A stretch of 64,000 nucleotides of DNA from Dyella sp. M7H15-1 (GCF_004114615.1 NZ_CP035300.1:1364001-1428000), one strand, 5' to 3'. Positions 17,563 through 28,483 are shown, numbered from the stretch's first letter. Program-made: numbers and translations. Notes: a model not told the origin generated them from the letters alone.

Positions 17563-19503
17563 TCAGATCCGACTCTGCGTGGCCGGATCCCCAACCTTCG
17601 CCCCGGCATCGCCACGCGGTGGCGGCGGTGGCACGGACGAACCGGACGACGAGGAGGTCTTCGACCAGTCCGCCGGCGGACCCGGGACGCGGCCAGCCAT
17701 GATATCGTCGATCTGGTGTGCATCGATGGTTTCGTACTGCAACAAGGCATCGGCCATCACGTGCAGTTTGTCGATGTTGTCGGTCAGGATCTGGGTGGTG
17801 CGGGCATAGGCGTGATCGAGAATGTCACGCACCACTTCATCGATTTTGCGTGCGGTTTCGTTGGAGACGTTCTTGTGCTGCGTGACCGAACGACCCAGGA
17901 AGACTTCGTCTTCCTCTTCGCCATAGGTCATCGGACCCAGCGCATCGGACAAACCCCACTTGGTGGCCATGTTGCGGGCCATTTTGGTAGCACGCTCGAT
18001 GTCATTGGACGCACCGGTGGTGACCTTATCCGCGCCGAAGATCAGCTCTTCAGCCACACGACCACCGTACAGCGAGCAAAGCTGCGATTCGATCGCCACC
18101 TTGTTCATGCTGTACTTATCGCTTTCCGGCAGGTACATGGTGACGCCCAACGCGCGGCCACGCGGAATGATCGTGACCTTGTAGACCGGATCATGCTCGG
18201 GCACGACGCGACCGACAATGGCGTGGCCCGCTTCGTGATAGGCGGTGAGCTTCTTTTCGTCTTCGCTCATGGCCATCGAGCGGCGCTCAGTACCCATCAG
18301 GATCTTGTCGCGCGCCTTGTCCATGTGACTCATGCGCACTTCGCGAGCATTCTCGCGCGCGGCAAACAGCGCTGCTTCGTTGACGAGATTGGCGAGGTCC
18401 GCGCCGGAGAAGCCCGGTGTACCACGCGCGATCACCATCGCGTCCACGTCGCTGGCGGTGGGCACCTTGCGCAGGTGCACTTTGAGGATCTGCTCGCGGC
18501 CCTTCACGTCCGGCAGGCCAACCACCACCTGGCGGTCGAAACGGCCCGGACGCAGCAGCGCCGGATCCAGCACGTCAGGACGGTTGGTGGCCGCGATGAC
18601 GATGATGCCCTCGGTACCTTCGAAACCATCCATCTCCACCAGCAATTGGTTGAGGGTCTGCTCGCGTTCGTCGTGACCACCGCCGAGACCGGCACCACGG
18701 TGACGGCCGACTGCGTCGATTTCATCGATGAAGATGATGCACGGTGCGTGTTTCTTCGCCTGATCGAACATGTCGCGTACACGCGATGCACCCACGCCGA
18801 CGAACATTTCCACGAAGTCGGAACCGGAGATCGAGAAGAACGGCACCTTGGCCTCACCCGCAATCGCCTTGGCGAGCAGCGTTTTACCAGTACCGGGCGG
18901 GCCGACCATCAACACGCCACGCGGAATCTTGCCGCCCAGGCGCTGGAACTTGCCTGGGTCGCGCAAGAACTCGACCAGCTCGCCGACTTCTTCCTTTGCT
19001 TCGTCGCAGCCAGCGACGTCACTGAAATTAACCTTGACCTGATCCTCACCCTGCAGCTTGGCGCGCGAACGGCCGAAGCTCATCGCACCACGGCCACCGC
19101 CGCCCTGTTGCATCTGGCGCATGAACCAAATGAACACGCCGACGATCAGGATCACCGGCAGCCAGTTCACCAACAAGCCAATCAGAGAGAAGCCCGTGCC
19201 GGAATCCTGGGTGACGGTGACATTCTTATCCTGCATCTGCTTGATCACCGTATTGGTGGAAAAGCCGAGTACAGGGGCTACCGTGCGGTAGTTGCTGCCA
19301 TCCTTCAGCTTGCCACTGATGGTGGCGGGGGTTTCGGCGCTGATCGTGGCGGTCGCGACATTGCCGCTATCCACGCTCTGCACGAAGCTGCTGTAAGCCA
19401 GATCCGAAGAGGCGCCACCGTGCGGGTTGAAACTCTGGAAGACGGTGATCAATACCACCGCAATCACCAGCCAGAGCAACAGGGTTTTCCATGTCTCGTT
19501 CAT
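17563..19503 (-). CDS. ftsH: ATP-dependent zinc metalloprotease FtsH
   Basis: A 646-residue inner-membrane AAA+ protease, full family length. A first membrane helix is near residues 5-22 and a second near 105-125, with a periplasmic segment between them. The AAA module has Walker A GPPGTGKT, Walker [12 protein letters not shown] and the second region of homology with [21 protein letters not shown]. The protease has the zinc motif HEAGHA. It degrades misassembled membrane proteins and regulators such as sigma-32 and LpxC in relatives. It overlaps the 3' end of rlmE by 4 bases, the conserved rlmE-ftsH pair. The usual downstream partner folP is absent; mobile-element debris follows instead. Confidence 0.97.
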   Translation of the reverse strand: MNETWKTLLLWLVIAVVLITVFQSFNPHGGASSDLAYSSFVQSVDSGNVATATISAETPATISGKLKDGSNYRTVAPVLGFSTNTVIKQMQDKNVTVTQDSGTGFSLIGLLVNWLPVILIVGVFIWFMRQMQQGGGGRGAMSFGRSRAKLQGEDQVKVNFSDVAGCDEAKEEVGELVEFLRDPGKFQRLGGKIPRGVLMVGPPGTGKTLLAKAIAGEAKVPFFSISGSDFVEMFVGVGASRVRDMFDQAKKHAPCIIFIDEIDAVGRHRGAGLGGGHDEREQTLNQLLVEMDGFEGTEGIIVIAATNRPDVLDPALLRPGRFDRQVVVGLPDVKGREQILKVHLRKVPTASDVDAMVIARGTPGFSGADLANLVNEAALFAARENAREVRMSHMDKARDKILMGTERRSMAMSEDEKKLTAYHEAGHAIVGRVVPEHDPVYKVTIIPRGRALGVTMYLPESDKYSMNKVAIESQLCSLYGGRVAEELIFGADKVTTGASNDIERATKMARNMATKWGLSDALGPMTYGEEEDEVFLGRSVTQHKNVSNETARKIDEVVRDILDHAYARTTQILTDNIDKLHVMADALLQYETIDAHQIDDIMAGRVPGPPADWSKTSSSSGSSVPPPPPRGDAGAKVGDPATQSRI

Positions 19504-20150
19504 GCGTGGTTCTCGCCAGTTTGCCGCTCCGCCGGTTTGAACCCGGTAGCCAGCGCGTATACCTCACGCGAACGCGCGCGGGAGGCTTTAGGTTTACGCA
19601 TACTTACGCGCGAAAAATCCGCGCGCAAGCTGCGCAGGTAATCATCAAAACCCGTTCCCTGGAACAGCTTGATTAGAAACGCTCCGCCCGGTTTGAGCCA
19701 GTGCCTGCTGAAATCAAGTGCCAGTTCGGCCAGATCCATGGCTCGGATCTGGTCGGCCAGTGCCACCCCACTCATATTGGGGGCCATGTCCGACAGCACA
19801 AGATCGAGCTTCTGCCCTTCCAGGTGGGACTCAAGTTCACGCAAGACACTTTCTTCACGAAAATCACCCTGCAGAAAATCCACCCCGGCAATCCCCTGCA
19901 TAGGCAAGATATCCAGCGCCACCACGGCACCACTATCGCCCAAGCGCTGCCGGACTAGTTGCGACCAACCGCCGGGAGCTGCACCCAGATCAACCACCCG
20001 CATGCCTGACTTGAGCAGGTGATCGCGCTCGATCAGCTCTTCCAGTTTGAAAACGGCGCGCGAGCGCAGACCCTCAGCCTGGGCCTTCTTGACGTAGACA
20101 TCGTCGAAATGCTCCCGCAGCCAGCGGGAACTACTCTTGCTGCGAGGCAT
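19500..20150 (-). CDS. rlmE: 23S rRNA (uridine-2'-O)-methyltransferase RlmE (FtsJ/RrmJ)
   Basis: A 216-residue SAM-dependent methyltransferase modifying U2552 of 23S rRNA in relatives. The N-terminus has the family pattern [30 protein letters not shown] motif I is [13 protein letters not shown], and [10 protein letters not shown] and FLIKLFQG supply the Asp and Lys of the K-D-K-E catalytic set. It is upstream of and overlaps ftsH. The start at 20150 lies 78 bp from the divergent yhbY start. Confidence 0.95.
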   Translation of the reverse strand: MPRSKSSSRWLREHFDDVYVKKAQAEGLRSRAVFKLEELIERDHLLKSGMRVVDLGAAPGGWSQLVRQRLGDSGAVVALDILPMQGIAGVDFLQGDFREESVLRELESHLEGQKLDLVLSDMAPNMSGVALADQIRAMDLAELALDFSRHWLKPGGAFLIKLFQGTGFDDYLRSLRADFSRVSMRKPKASRARSREVYALATGFKPAERQTGENHA

Positions 20151-20228
20151 GGTGGGGAATGGGCCGGGGACAGCGGGCGATCATGATACCCTGCGCGGTC
20201 ATCCCGCCGCGAATCCCAAACTGAACAC

Positions 20229-20525
20229 ATGGCCATTTCCCCTTCACAGCGCCGCTACCTGCGCAGCTTTGCCCATGACCTCCATCCGGTGATCCTGCTG
20301 GGCGCCAAGGGTGCGACCGAAGCCGTGGTGAAAGAGCTCGATCTGGCGCTTTCGCACCATGAACTGGTCAAGGTGAAGTTGTCCGGCGGCGACAAAGAAG
20401 AGCGCGCGGCCCAGATCGATACGCTGATCCATGGCACCGGCGCGGAAAACGTGCAGCAAATTGGCCATATTGTGGTGCTGTTCCGGCGCAACGAAGACGA
20501 TCCGCGTCTGGCCCTGCCCCGCTGA
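20229..20525 (+). CDS. yhbY: CRM-domain (YhbY) RNA-binding protein, ribosome assembly
   Basis: A 98-residue protein formed almost entirely by a CRM domain: RRYLRSFAHDLHPVILLGAKGATEAVVKEL, with the GxxG loop represented by LGAKG, then LVKVKLSG and HIVVLFRRNEDD. YhbY binds pre-50S particles. It is divergent from rlmE-ftsH, a conserved arrangement in gammaproteobacteria. The next gene follows 9 bp later in the same direction, so they probably form one unit. Confidence 0.9.
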   Translation: MAISPSQRRYLRSFAHDLHPVILLGAKGATEAVVKELDLALSHHELVKVKLSGGDKEERAAQIDTLIHGTGAENVQQIGHIVVLFRRNEDDPRLALPR

Positions 20526-20534
20526 GGAATCACG

Positions 20535-20906
20535 ATGGATCTGTCGCTGGATCGACCGGGCGATTTCCTGTTTGTACGTCGGGTCGCCCCTAACGCTATT
20601 ACGGTGGTGGATCGCGAGCTCACCGCCAGCTTTCTGCTTGCACCGGAACGCGCCGTGGAACACTGGACTGTTACCAGCGCCCAAGCCCTGGACGAAAGCC
20701 ATGTCGATGGCATCCTCGAACTGAAACCCGAAGTGGTGCTGCTCGGCACCGGCTTCCGCCAGCAGTTTCCGCCAGCCGCCTTCATGGCCGGCTTCCTGCG
20801 TCTGGGTATTGGTATCGAAGTGATGGACAACGCCGCCGCCGCGCGCACCTATGGCCTGCTCGCGGGCGAAGGGCGGCGAGTCGTCGCGGCCTTTATCTTG
20901 CCGTGA
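20535..20906 (+). CDS. Mth938-like (DUF498) domain protein
   Basis: A 123-residue protein with the Mth938/NDUFAF3-type domain: NAITVVDRELTASFLLAP, then EVVLLGTGFRQQFPP and IEVMDNAAAARTYGLLAGEGRRVVAAFILP. The last block is the family's most conserved part. The molecular role in bacteria is not established; eukaryotic relatives act in complex I assembly. It follows yhbY by 9 bp. No signal peptide or membrane helix is seen. Confidence 0.8.
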   Translation: MDLSLDRPGDFLFVRRVAPNAITVVDRELTASFLLAPERAVEHWTVTSAQALDESHVDGILELKPEVVLLGTGFRQQFPPAAFMAGFLRLGIGIEVMDNAAAARTYGLLAGEGRRVVAAFILP

Positions 20907-21095
20907 CGGCCTGATTGGATCGCTCAAGCCCCTCCGGGGGGAGAGCCATCTTGCGAGAAGGCATGGATCATGTTGTTTGTGCGTGAACACGTCGCATGCG
21001 CCGCTGCCACGTCGCGGGTACCCCGTGAGGGCTGAATATTACGCAAGGGCACATGCGGGTTGCGTGTTAGGAGTTCTCTGAACCACCTGCCCGGC

Positions 21096-21560
21096 TTATT
21101 TCGGCACGCGTTCCAGCGTGCCGGCTGAATGCCTCTGCTCTCCCAAATACTCCAGCCAGCGAGCCAGGAAGCTGTTCATCTGCAAGCGGTGCTGGAACAC
21201 GGTATGCGTAGGCGTGAACGGTCCCAGCACCTGCCACAAGTGACGCCCGGGATGGCAATGCAAGGCCTCTGCCACATGCGCGTCGGTGTAAACACGCAAC
21301 TGGGCCGAGGGCGCGCGACGCCCGGTCTGGGCGTCGACAAATCCATAGGTAAGTTCCAGCTCCAGCGTGTACGGGTGGCATTCCTGCACCACCAGATGCA
21401 CCGGCAAGCCATCGTCGACATCCGACACATAATCGCCCGGCTCCAGCTTCTGTGGCGCAAACAGGCGCGTCAGCCGATGGTAGTTTTCGGCATAGAGTCC
21501 CATCAGGAACTCGAAGCGTCCTGGCAGCAAGGCGGTACGGCGGTCGAGTACGACACTCAT
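21096..21560 (-). CDS. DUF1249 family protein (YqiB-like)
   Basis: A 154-residue cytoplasmic protein. It carries FEFLMGLYAENYHRLTRLF near the N-terminus, then VQECHPYTLELELTY, LRVYTDAHVAEALHC and MNSFLARWLEYLGEQ, the sequence pattern of DUF1249. The function of the family is unknown. It lies 23 bp downstream of ppsR on the same strand. The 190 bp between it and the convergent Mth938-like gene holds only a short CCCCTCCGGGG hairpin. Confidence 0.75.
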   Translation of the reverse strand: MSVVLDRRTALLPGRFEFLMGLYAENYHRLTRLFAPQKLEPGDYVSDVDDGLPVHLVVQECHPYTLELELTYGFVDAQTGRRAPSAQLRVYTDAHVAEALHCHPGRHLWQVLGPFTPTHTVFQHRLQMNSFLARWLEYLGEQRHSAGTLERVPK

Positions 21561-21583
21561 AAGGTTAAGGGTTTCTCCATCGC

Positions 21584-22399
21584 TCAGAACATGGTTTTTT
21601 CAATACCGAACTGATCGAAGATTTTGCTCGCAATCTCTTCGATCGATACATGTGTGGTATTGAGACAGGGAACCCCTGCCTGCCGCAACAGCCGGTCAGC
21701 CTGATCCAGCTCCCATTTGCATTGCTTCAGCGTGGCATAACGGCTGCCTGGGCGCCGTTGTTCGCGAATCTGCGCCAGGCGATTGGGCTCAATAGTCAGG
21801 CCGAACAAACGATTCTTGTACGCCCGCAGGCGGGACGGTAGTTCGAGCTTTTCCAGATCCTCGTCGGTCAGCGGGTAATTGGCGGCGCTCACCCCATAAT
21901 GCAAAGCCATGTACAGGCAGGTGGGTGTCTTCCCCGAGCGTGACACCCCCACCAGGATCAAGTCGGCCTGGGCGTAATCCACGTCCATGCCATCGTCATG
22001 GCTCAAGGCGTAGTTGGTGGCGTTGATACGCGCTTCGTATTTGTCGAAATCCACCAGGCCGTGCGAACGGTTCACTGCACCGGAATGACGGGTGCCGAGC
22101 TCTTCTTCCAGCGGCCCGATAAACGGAGCGAACACGTCCAGCATCAACGCACCGCTGGTCGCGACGATGTCGCACAACGCTCGATCGGCCATGGTGTTGA
22201 CCACGATCGGCCGATCTCCGCTCTGGGCATAGCGGGTCTTGATGCGCGTCGCTGCGGCTTCGGCTTTTTGCGAGTTATCGATAAACGGTAGGCGATGCTT
22301 TTCGAATTGCACCCCGTCGAACTGGGCAAGGATGCTGTTTCCGATCGTCTCGGCCGTAATACCAGTGGAATCGGAAATGAAAAAAACCGAACGTTGCAT
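21584..22399 (-). CDS. ppsR: PEP synthase regulatory protein (kinase/pyrophosphorylase)
   Basis: A 271-residue DUF299-family enzyme that inactivates PEP synthase by ADP-dependent phosphorylation and reactivates it by phosphorolysis. The N-terminus is MQRSVFFISDSTGITAETIG; the P-loop-like motif is LVGVSRSGKTPTCLYMA around residue 150; KNRLFGLTI follows. I choose the ATG at 22399 rather than the upstream in-frame start at 22582, because the family begins with this (R/K)xVFFISD sequence. It is divergent from its target gene ppsA, the expected arrangement. Confidence 0.93.
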   Translation of the reverse strand: MQRSVFFISDSTGITAETIGNSILAQFDGVQFEKHRLPFIDNSQKAEAAATRIKTRYAQSGDRPIVVNTMADRALCDIVATSGALMLDVFAPFIGPLEEELGTRHSGAVNRSHGLVDFDKYEARINATNYALSHDDGMDVDYAQADLILVGVSRSGKTPTCLYMALHYGVSAANYPLTDEDLEKLELPSRLRAYKNRLFGLTIEPNRLAQIREQRRPGSRYATLKQCKWELDQADRLLRQAGVPCLNTTHVSIEEIASKIFDQFGIEKTMF

Positions 22400-22626
22400 G
22401 CGTTTTCCATAGGCTGATGGGTTCCTGTCCTGCACCATATCGCAAGCAGTAATCCCTGTCTTTGCTTGACCAACGCCTGACTGGTATGCAGTTGGCGCGG
22501 CTACGGTTTGGAATGGTCTTCTTGTGCCACGCACCATCAGCAGCGGACAATACCAATCTTTCGCGGCACGGACTTCCCCCACACCGCCCCCAGCTTATTA
22601 ATGACGAGCTCTTTGAGGAGACTCCC

Positions 22627-24999
22627 TTGAACGACCTGGTGCTTTGGCTCGACCAACTGCGCATGACTGATCTTGGCAAGGTCGGCGGCAAAAATGCGTC
22701 ACTCGGCGAGATGATCGGTCATCTGGCCCAGCTCGGAGTCTCCGTGCCGGGCGGTTTTGCCACCACGGCAGACGCCTTCCAGCAGTATCTGGAAAAAAGC
22801 GGCCTATCCAAGCGCATCGCCGAACGGCTGGCCGCGCTGGATGTGGATGATGTGGACACCCTGGTCGCCGGCGGCAGGGAAATCCGTGGTTGGATCGTCG
22901 ACACCGCCCTGCCCGTCGACCTCGAAAACGCCATCCGCGACGCCTATGTCAAGCTCTGCAAGGATACCGGCAGCGACAACATCGCCGTCGCCGTGCGCTC
23001 CTCCGCCACTGCTGAAGACCTGCCCGATGCTTCGTTCGCGGGCCAGCAGGAAACCTTCCTCAACGTGGTCGGCATCGACGAGGTGCTGCACAAGGTGAAG
23101 GAAGTATTCGCGTCGCTCTACAACGACCGCGCCATTGCCTATCGCGTGCACCAGGGTTTCAAGCACGAAGACGTGTTCCTCTCCGCCGGCGTGCAGTTGA
23201 TGGTGCGCTCGGACGTGGGCGCTTCCGGCGTGTTGTTCACGCTCGATACCGAATCGGGCTTCCGCGATGTCGTGTTCGTCACCGGCAGCTATGGCCTGGG
23301 CGAAATGGTGGTGCAAGGCGCAGTGAACCCGGATGAGTTCTACGTATTCAAGCCCACGTTGAAAGAAGGCAAGCCAGCCGTACTGCGCCGCAGCCTCGGC
23401 GCCAAGCAGCAACGCATGGTTTATTCGAACAAACCGGACGAGCGCGTGCGCATCGAAGAAACGCCCACGGCTGACCGCAACCGTTTCTGCATCACCGATG
23501 CCGACGTGCAAGAACTGTCCAAGCAGGCGCTGGTGATCGAAAAGCATTATGGCCGCCCTATGGATGTCGAATGGGCGAAAGACGGCAACACCGGCAAGCT
23601 GTACATCGTGCAGGCCCGCCCGGAAACCGTGAAATCCCGCGCCCACGCCACCCAGTTGGAACGCTTCCATCTCAGCGAGCAAGGCAAGGTGCTGGCTGAA
23701 GGTCGCGCCATCGGCCAGAAAATCGGCGCCGGCAAGGCGCGCGTGATCCGCTCGCTCGCCGACATGAACAAGGTGCAGCCAGGCGATGTGCTCGTCGCTG
23801 ACATGACCGACCCCGACTGGGAGCCGGTGATGAAGCGCGCCTCCGCCATCGTCACCAATCGCGGCGGCCGCACCTGCCACGCCGCGATCATCGCGCGCGA
23901 ACTGGGCGTGCCCGCCGTAGTAGGCACGGGCAATGCGCTGGATACCATTCCGGATGGCCATGCGGTGACCGTGTCCTGTGCCGAGGGTGATACCGGCATG
24001 ATCTACGAAGGCCAGCTCAAGTTCGATCGCGTCACGGCGGACCTCGGTGCCATGCCCGCAGCACCGCTGAAAATCATGATGAACGTAGCCAACCCGGAAC
24101 GCGCCTTCGACTTCGGCATGCTGCCGAATGCCGGCATCGGTCTGGCCCGCCTGGAAATGATCATCGCCAGCCATATCGGCGTGCATCCGAAAGCACTGCT
24201 CGAATACAACAAGCAGGATGCCGAAATCAAAGCCAAGATCGACGCGCGCATCGCCGGCTATGCCGATCCGGTGAGCTTCTATGTCGATCGTCTGGTCGAA
24301 GGCATCGCCACTATTGCCGCTTCGGTGTATCCGAAACCGGTGATCGTGCGCCTGTCGGATTTTAAATCCAACGAGTACGCCAACCTGCTTGGCGGTTCGC
24401 GCTACGAGCCGCATGAAGAAAACCCGATGATCGGCTACCGTGGCGCCAGCCGCTACGTCGACGCCGGCTTTGCCGAATCCTTCGGCCTGGAATGCAAAGC
24501 CGTCAAGCACGTCCGCGAAGTGATGGGTCTCATCAATGTTTGGGTGATGATCCCGTTCGTGCGTACGCTGGACGAAGGCCGCAAGGTGGTCGAGGTGCTC
24601 GGCAAGAACGGTCTCAAGCAACGCGAGCACGACCTGAAGATCATCATGATGTGCGAGCTGCCGTCCAATGCTCTGCTGGCCGACGAATTCCTCGACATCT
24701 TCGACGGCTTCTCCATCGGCTCCAACGACCTCACCCAGCTCACCTTAGGGCTGGACCGCGATTCCAGCGTGGTCGCCCACCTGTTCGACGAACGCGATCC
24801 GGCGGTGAAGAAACTGCTGTCGTTGGCGATTCAAACCGCACGCAAGCGCGACAAATACGTCGGCATCTGCGGCCAGGGGCCCTCCGATCACCCGGATCTG
24901 GCCGAATGGCTGATGGACCAGGGCATCGAATCGGTGTCGCTGAATCCGGACACGGTGGTGGATACCTGGCTGCGGCTGGCCAAGAAAAAAGCCGGTTGA
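22627..24999 (+). CDS. ppsA: Phosphoenolpyruvate synthase
   Basis: A 790-residue enzyme making PEP, AMP and phosphate from pyruvate and ATP, needed for gluconeogenesis. The ATP-grasp N-terminal domain includes [13 protein letters not shown] and [18 protein letters not shown]. The swivel domain with the phosphorylated His is in [18 protein letters not shown]. The C-terminal PEP/pyruvate barrel has [19 protein letters not shown] and [13 protein letters not shown] start at a TTG at 22627 because GAGGAG lies 6 bases before it and the product matches the E. coli length; the frame is open upstream but without a ribosome site. Thr in GGRTCH is the site targeted by the PpsR family. Confidence 0.95.
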   Translation: MNDLVLWLDQLRMTDLGKVGGKNASLGEMIGHLAQLGVSVPGGFATTADAFQQYLEKSGLSKRIAERLAALDVDDVDTLVAGGREIRGWIVDTALPVDLENAIRDAYVKLCKDTGSDNIAVAVRSSATAEDLPDASFAGQQETFLNVVGIDEVLHKVKEVFASLYNDRAIAYRVHQGFKHEDVFLSAGVQLMVRSDVGASGVLFTLDTESGFRDVVFVTGSYGLGEMVVQGAVNPDEFYVFKPTLKEGKPAVLRRSLGAKQQRMVYSNKPDERVRIEETPTADRNRFCITDADVQELSKQALVIEKHYGRPMDVEWAKDGNTGKLYIVQARPETVKSRAHATQLERFHLSEQGKVLAEGRAIGQKIGAGKARVIRSLADMNKVQPGDVLVADMTDPDWEPVMKRASAIVTNRGGRTCHAAIIARELGVPAVVGTGNALDTIPDGHAVTVSCAEGDTGMIYEGQLKFDRVTADLGAMPAAPLKIMMNVANPERAFDFGMLPNAGIGLARLEMIIASHIGVHPKALLEYNKQDAEIKAKIDARIAGYADPVSFYVDRLVEGIATIAASVYPKPVIVRLSDFKSNEYANLLGGSRYEPHEENPMIGYRGASRYVDAGFAESFGLECKAVKHVREVMGLINVWVMIPFVRTLDEGRKVVEVLGKNGLKQREHDLKIIMMCELPSNALLADEFLDIFDGFSIGSNDLTQLTLGLDRDSSVVAHLFDERDPAVKKLLSLAIQTARKRDKYVGICGQGPSDHPDLAEWLMDQGIESVSLNPDTVVDTWLRLAKKKAG

Positions 25000-25019
25000 T
25001 TCGCAAAGCGTTGATGACG

Positions 25020-25042
25020 GGGCGGTGGCAACACCGCCTCGT
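25020..25042 (+). terminator. Possible terminator hairpin behind ppsA
   Basis: GGCGGTG-GCAA-CACCGCC forms a 7-bp stem just after the ppsA stop. The following sequence (tcgttgcg) has a poor T-run, so termination here is uncertain. Confidence 0.35.
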
Positions 25043-25239
25043 TGCGTATGTGATACTCGAACGATCAATTCCGTGTTTGCTTCATCTGGAAAGATGGCGC
25101 TGCTCACGACGTCGAAATCACCGACTACGATTGATGACCTTACAGTCAGATACAACAACGGCTGGCATACTCTTTGGCATACCAACCGTTACTGCCTGTT
25201 TAGAAGCCAAATGAAAACAGTGAATTGGCTCTATTTTTG

Positions 25240-25329
<90 letters not shown>

Positions 25330-25613
25330 GGTAAGGTGCCCTTGGTTCGGCGCGAACCAAATATGGTACGTGCTTGTCGAGGGGCTGGCAACTGATTCGG
25401 CAAATCATAGCCGTTTGCCCGTCGCCCGGCGCGGGCCCACTGCTGTCTAGGGAAGATCACACTGATCAATGGAATGTCGCCTATACCAAACGTTTCGCAG
25501 CATCAGCGGATGCAGAGAATGGACCGGACAATCCCACCCATGCGAATTCACAGAATCTTTTGCGCCACGCATCCACATCCGGCATGCTGCGGCTATTCAC
25601 GTAGCAGATTCAC

Positions 25614-26315
25614 ATGATCGAATTCGGACACGGAACCCACGTTGGATTGCGCCGTACGCGCAACGAAGACACCTATTACGCCGATGCCGCGCTAGGCCTC
25701 TTTTTGGTGGCCGACGGCATGGGTGGGCATCAACACGGCGAAGTAGCCTCTGCATTGGCGCGGGATGCCGTGGTGGAAGGTGTGCGGCATGGGCAATCGC
25801 TGGCCCAGGCCGTGCATAGCGCGGCCACGCAAGTGCTGGAACGCGCGCAGCGTTATGACGATGCGCTGCCGATGGGTAGCACCGTTGCAGCCATCCGTAT
25901 TTCCGACCAGAGTTACGAAGTGGTCTGGGTGGGCGACAGCCGCATCTATCAATGGAAGAATGGGCTGCGTCAGATCAGCCACGACCACTCGCTGGTGCAG
26001 CGCCTGGTTGAGGCAGGGCTGATCGATGAATTGCAGGCCAGGCGGCATCCGCAACGCAATGTGCTAACCCAAGCGCTGGGCATTACCGCACTTGGACAAC
26101 TACATATCAGCCTGGCGAAGGGCGAGCTTGCGCCCAGCATGAGCTTTCTGGTGTGCAGTGATGGGTTGACCGAGGAGGTGGACGACAACGCTATTGCTGG
26201 TGTGGTTGGGCGCCAGGACCTGGCCGCGCAGGAATGCATCGATCACTTGCTACTGGCCGCACTCGATCATGGCGGCAGCGACAACATCACGGCAATTCTG
26301 GCACGCGTTCGCTGA
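25614..26315 (+). CDS. PP2C-family (PPM) serine/threonine protein phosphatase
   Basis: A 233-residue stand-alone PP2C catalytic domain, normal length for bacterial Stp/PrpC-type enzymes. Metal-binding motifs are visible: RTRNEDTYYAD near residue 15, LVADGMGGHQHGEVAS near 32, VWVGDSRIYQW, LVCSDGLTEEV, and GGSDNITAILAR at the C-terminus. It removes phosphate from Ser/Thr in a Mn/Mg-dependent way. No partner kinase is visible in the window. It is convergent with dnaQ, with 15 bp between the stop codons. Confidence 0.9.
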   Translation: MIEFGHGTHVGLRRTRNEDTYYADAALGLFLVADGMGGHQHGEVASALARDAVVEGVRHGQSLAQAVHSAATQVLERAQRYDDALPMGSTVAAIRISDQSYEVVWVGDSRIYQWKNGLRQISHDHSLVQRLVEAGLIDELQARRHPQRNVLTQALGITALGQLHISLAKGELAPSMSFLVCSDGLTEEVDDNAIAGVVGRQDLAAQECIDHLLLAALDHGGSDNITAILARVR

Positions 26316-26330
26316 CACGTGCCCGATCGT

Positions 26331-27047
26331 TCACGCTCCCATTTCCTGCTTGCGCCAAGCCGATTGCCCGCCTGCGCTCTTGTCCAATGCATCGAGACGC
26401 TGGGTATGCGCACCCAGCTCTTCTTCATTGGCTCGCAATACACGGGGACGCCGCGTCAGCACCAGCGGCGTAACGATCGCTTGTGCACCGGTTTCCTTGG
26501 TACTTTCGAATCCCAGGTCGAGCACGACTTGCCCAGACGTCATGGCCAGATAGACATCCGCCAGGAGCTGCACGTCGATCAAACCACCATGCAGGTCGCG
26601 TGCCGAGTTATCCACACCCAGTCGCTTACACAATGCATCGAGGCTGTTGCGCTGGCCGGGATAGCGTTCGCGCGCCATCGTCAGCGTATCCAGCACCGTA
26701 CAATGATCCTTGATGCGGCCGTAGTGTTCGCCGGCACGCGCCAGCTCGGCATCGAGGAAGCCTACGTCGAAGGTGGCGTTATGGATGATCAGTTCGGCGC
26801 CATCGATAAACGCCAGGAACTCTTCCACAATGTCCGCAAAGCGCGGCTTGTCGAGCAAGAACTCGTCCGCAATACCTGTCACCTCACGCGCGGCTTCATC
26901 GATGGCGCGATCAGGATTGAGGTAAGTCTGGTAGTGATGACCCGAGAGCCTGCGCTCGATCATTTCAACGCAAGCAATTTCGATCAGGCGATGCCCCTGG
27001 CGTACTTCGAGGCCGGTGGTTTCGGTGTCGAGAACGATCTGCCTCAT
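26331..27047 (-). CDS. dnaQ: DNA polymerase III epsilon subunit, 3'-5' proofreading exonuclease
   Basis: A 238-residue DEDDh exonuclease. Exo I is [10 protein letters not shown] at the N-terminus, Exo [16 protein letters not shown] near residue 100, and Exo III has [16 protein letters not shown] with the His/Asp pair. The C-terminal tail should bind the alpha subunit. The start at 27047 overlaps rnhA by 4 bases; the frame extends upstream only as an rnhA shadow. The rnhA-dnaQ neighbourhood is conserved in gammaproteobacteria, although here both lie on the same strand rather than divergent as in E. coli. Confidence 0.93.
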   Translation of the reverse strand: MRQIVLDTETTGLEVRQGHRLIEIACVEMIERRLSGHHYQTYLNPDRAIDEAAREVTGIADEFLLDKPRFADIVEEFLAFIDGAELIIHNATFDVGFLDAELARAGEHYGRIKDHCTVLDTLTMARERYPGQRNSLDALCKRLGVDNSARDLHGGLIDVQLLADVYLAMTSGQVVLDLGFESTKETGAQAIVTPLVLTRRPRVLRANEEELGAHTQRLDALDKSAGGQSAWRKQEMGA

Positions 27048-27499
27048 GTAAGGGGTGTTCCTATATCCTTGAATTGCTCTGCCTGCTCGCGCGCAGCCTG
27101 ATCCACCCGTTCGTTTTCGACATGGCCAGTGTGTCCTTTCACCCATTGCCAGCGCACCTGATGCGGTGCCGCCGCTGCCGCAAGACGCTGCCAGAGATCC
27201 TGGTTCTTCACCGGCTTTTTGTCGGCGGTACGCCAGCCATTGCTGATCCAGCGCGGCACCCATTCTTCGATACCCTGCATGACGTAACGCGAGTCGGTGG
27301 TAACCGTGACCTGGCACGGGCGCTTGAGCGCTTCGAGTGCGCTGATCGCAGCAAGCAGTTCCATCCGGTTATTGGTGGTCTGCGCTTCACCACCGCTCAG
27401 TATCTTTTCTGTTCCCCTGGCTCTTAATAACGCAGCCCATCCACCCGGGCCGGGATTGCCAAGGCATGCGCCATCGGTAAACGCTTCCACATCCGCCAC
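27044..27499 (-). CDS. rnhA: Ribonuclease HI
   Basis: A 151-residue enzyme that removes RNA from RNA-DNA hybrids. Catalytic residues lie in [15 protein letters not shown] (Asp), [10 protein letters not shown] (Glu), [15 protein letters not shown] (Asp) and [10 protein letters not shown] (last Asp), with the basic handle region around [16 protein letters not shown] choose the GTG at 27499 because GGAG lies 8 bases upstream and the product then has the E. coli length; in-frame starts up to 27577 would add an unlikely 26-residue extension. It is coupled to dnaQ by a 4-base overlap. Confidence 0.93.
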   Translation of the reverse strand: MADVEAFTDGACLGNPGPGGWAALLRARGTEKILSGGEAQTTNNRMELLAAISALEALKRPCQVTVTTDSRYVMQGIEEWVPRWISNGWRTADKKPVKNQDLWQRLAAAAAPHQVRWQWVKGHTGHVENERVDQAAREQAEQFKDIGTPLT

Positions 27500-27542
27500 T
27501 CGTTCTGCTCCGACTTCTCTATGCGTGTATTTGTAGTGTTGC

Positions 27543-28220
27543 TCAACTGACCGAACTGCGCCGTGCACCCGGTGCAAGACCTGCCCGAACAGGTGTCGTC
27601 ACTGGCTTGGGACGCAACCGTGTGGGCGTACTCATCGGCCCATTCTTGCGCGCAATCAGCACATACCCGCCACCCAGCAGCCTGGACGCTTCGCTACTCC
27701 CTTTCGACGCCAACGGCAGTGCACGCCCTACCCTTTGTACCCGCTCGACCTGCAGGTCGGCGCGACGCAGACGAGCGGCGATCTGAATGGGGGACATCGC
27801 ATGCGAGGCGCTGCCCCGTGTCTGCCATAACCACCAGGGGATCCAGCCGCTGAGGGGATTCATCCCGGTCAGCACAAGCATCCCGCCCGGGGCCAGCACC
27901 CGGGAGATCTCTTCCAGAGACAGCGACGCAGGTTCCAACGCATGACGAACCAAGACCAGATCGAAGACCTGATCCAGAAAGGGCAGTGGCTCGGTTGCGC
28001 TAGCGTGAATGTCACCCTGAAACCGTCCTTGGGCCAGTCGCAGTGTCACCCACTGACCAAGGTAGGGAGGATTAGGTGGCCTGTCCTGGGAGGCCGCCGA
28101 AAGCAACAACGCCCGGCTGCCCGTACAACGGCGCAAGTCCGGGATGTAGGCCACTGCCTCGTCGGCGAGCAGACCAAGCATGGGCGCACTGGCATAAATA
28201 TCTTGGGTGCGCTGTGGCAT
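27543..28220 (-). CDS. SAM-dependent methyltransferase-like protein (YafS-type)
   Basis: A 225-residue protein with a degenerate class I methyltransferase fold. SAM motif I is weak ([15 protein letters not shown]), but later parts fit: [44 protein letters not shown] (written as adjoining motifs [10 protein letters not shown] and [13 protein letters not shown]). The C-terminus is basic and proline-rich, perhaps unstructured. It stands between rnhA and gloB, the place of E. coli yafS, which supports the family assignment. Substrate unknown. The start at 28220 is the first Met with family-like sequence following. Confidence 0.75.
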   Translation of the reverse strand: MPQRTQDIYASAPMLGLLADEAVAYIPDLRRCTGSRALLLSAASQDRPPNPPYLGQWVTLRLAQGRFQGDIHASATEPLPFLDQVFDLVLVRHALEPASLSLEEISRVLAPGGMLVLTGMNPLSGWIPWWLWQTRGSASHAMSPIQIAARLRRADLQVERVQRVGRALPLASKGSSEASRLLGGGYVLIARKNGPMSTPTRLRPKPVTTPVRAGLAPGARRSSVS

Positions 28221-28317
28221 GTAAGATGGCCTGTCGCGGGGCGGGCTGGACCCAGAGTTTAGCGGGTGACCCCACAAAGACGAACCTGCACCCAGCCCTA
28301 TTCGAAAGATATATCTA

Positions 28318-28381
28318 TTAAGGATGCTCTGATCTATTCCACGTCATGCCGGCGACGTGGAATAGATCAGAGCATCCTTAA
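28318..28381. repeat. Perfect 28-bp inverted repeat (hairpin) between gloB and the divergent methyltransferase gene
   Basis: Arms 28318-28345 and 28354-28381 are exactly complementary over 28 bases around an 8-base loop (atgccggc), and imperfect pairing continues outside. The arm contains CTCTGATCTATTCC-ACG, closely resembling CTCTGATTTATTCCTACG at the ends of the 54712-55000 element. It lies about 98 bp from both flanking start codons. It lacks the GC stem and T-run of a normal terminator. It is probably a small palindromic mobile element. Confidence 0.85.
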
Positions 28382-28483
28382 CGCATATCTAACGCCCCCT
28401 CACGCCTGGGGTTTTATAGTCCCAAGCTGCGCGCATGCGGGAAGCCTGCGCCAGTCGATACGAAAACAGAGCGGAGAACGCCC

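Noticed and set aside
17257-19641. 794-codon plus-strand frame
   Set aside because: It is the antisense shadow of ftsH, whose motifs are complete on the minus strand. The product is His/Arg-rich without any domain pattern.
22804-24630. 608-codon minus-strand frame
   Set aside because: It is the shadow of ppsA; no start site and no recognisable motif.
28318-28381. Reading the long hairpin as a rho-independent terminator
   Set aside because: The arms are AT-mixed and very long, there is no T-run after the stem in either direction, and both neighbouring genes point away from it.
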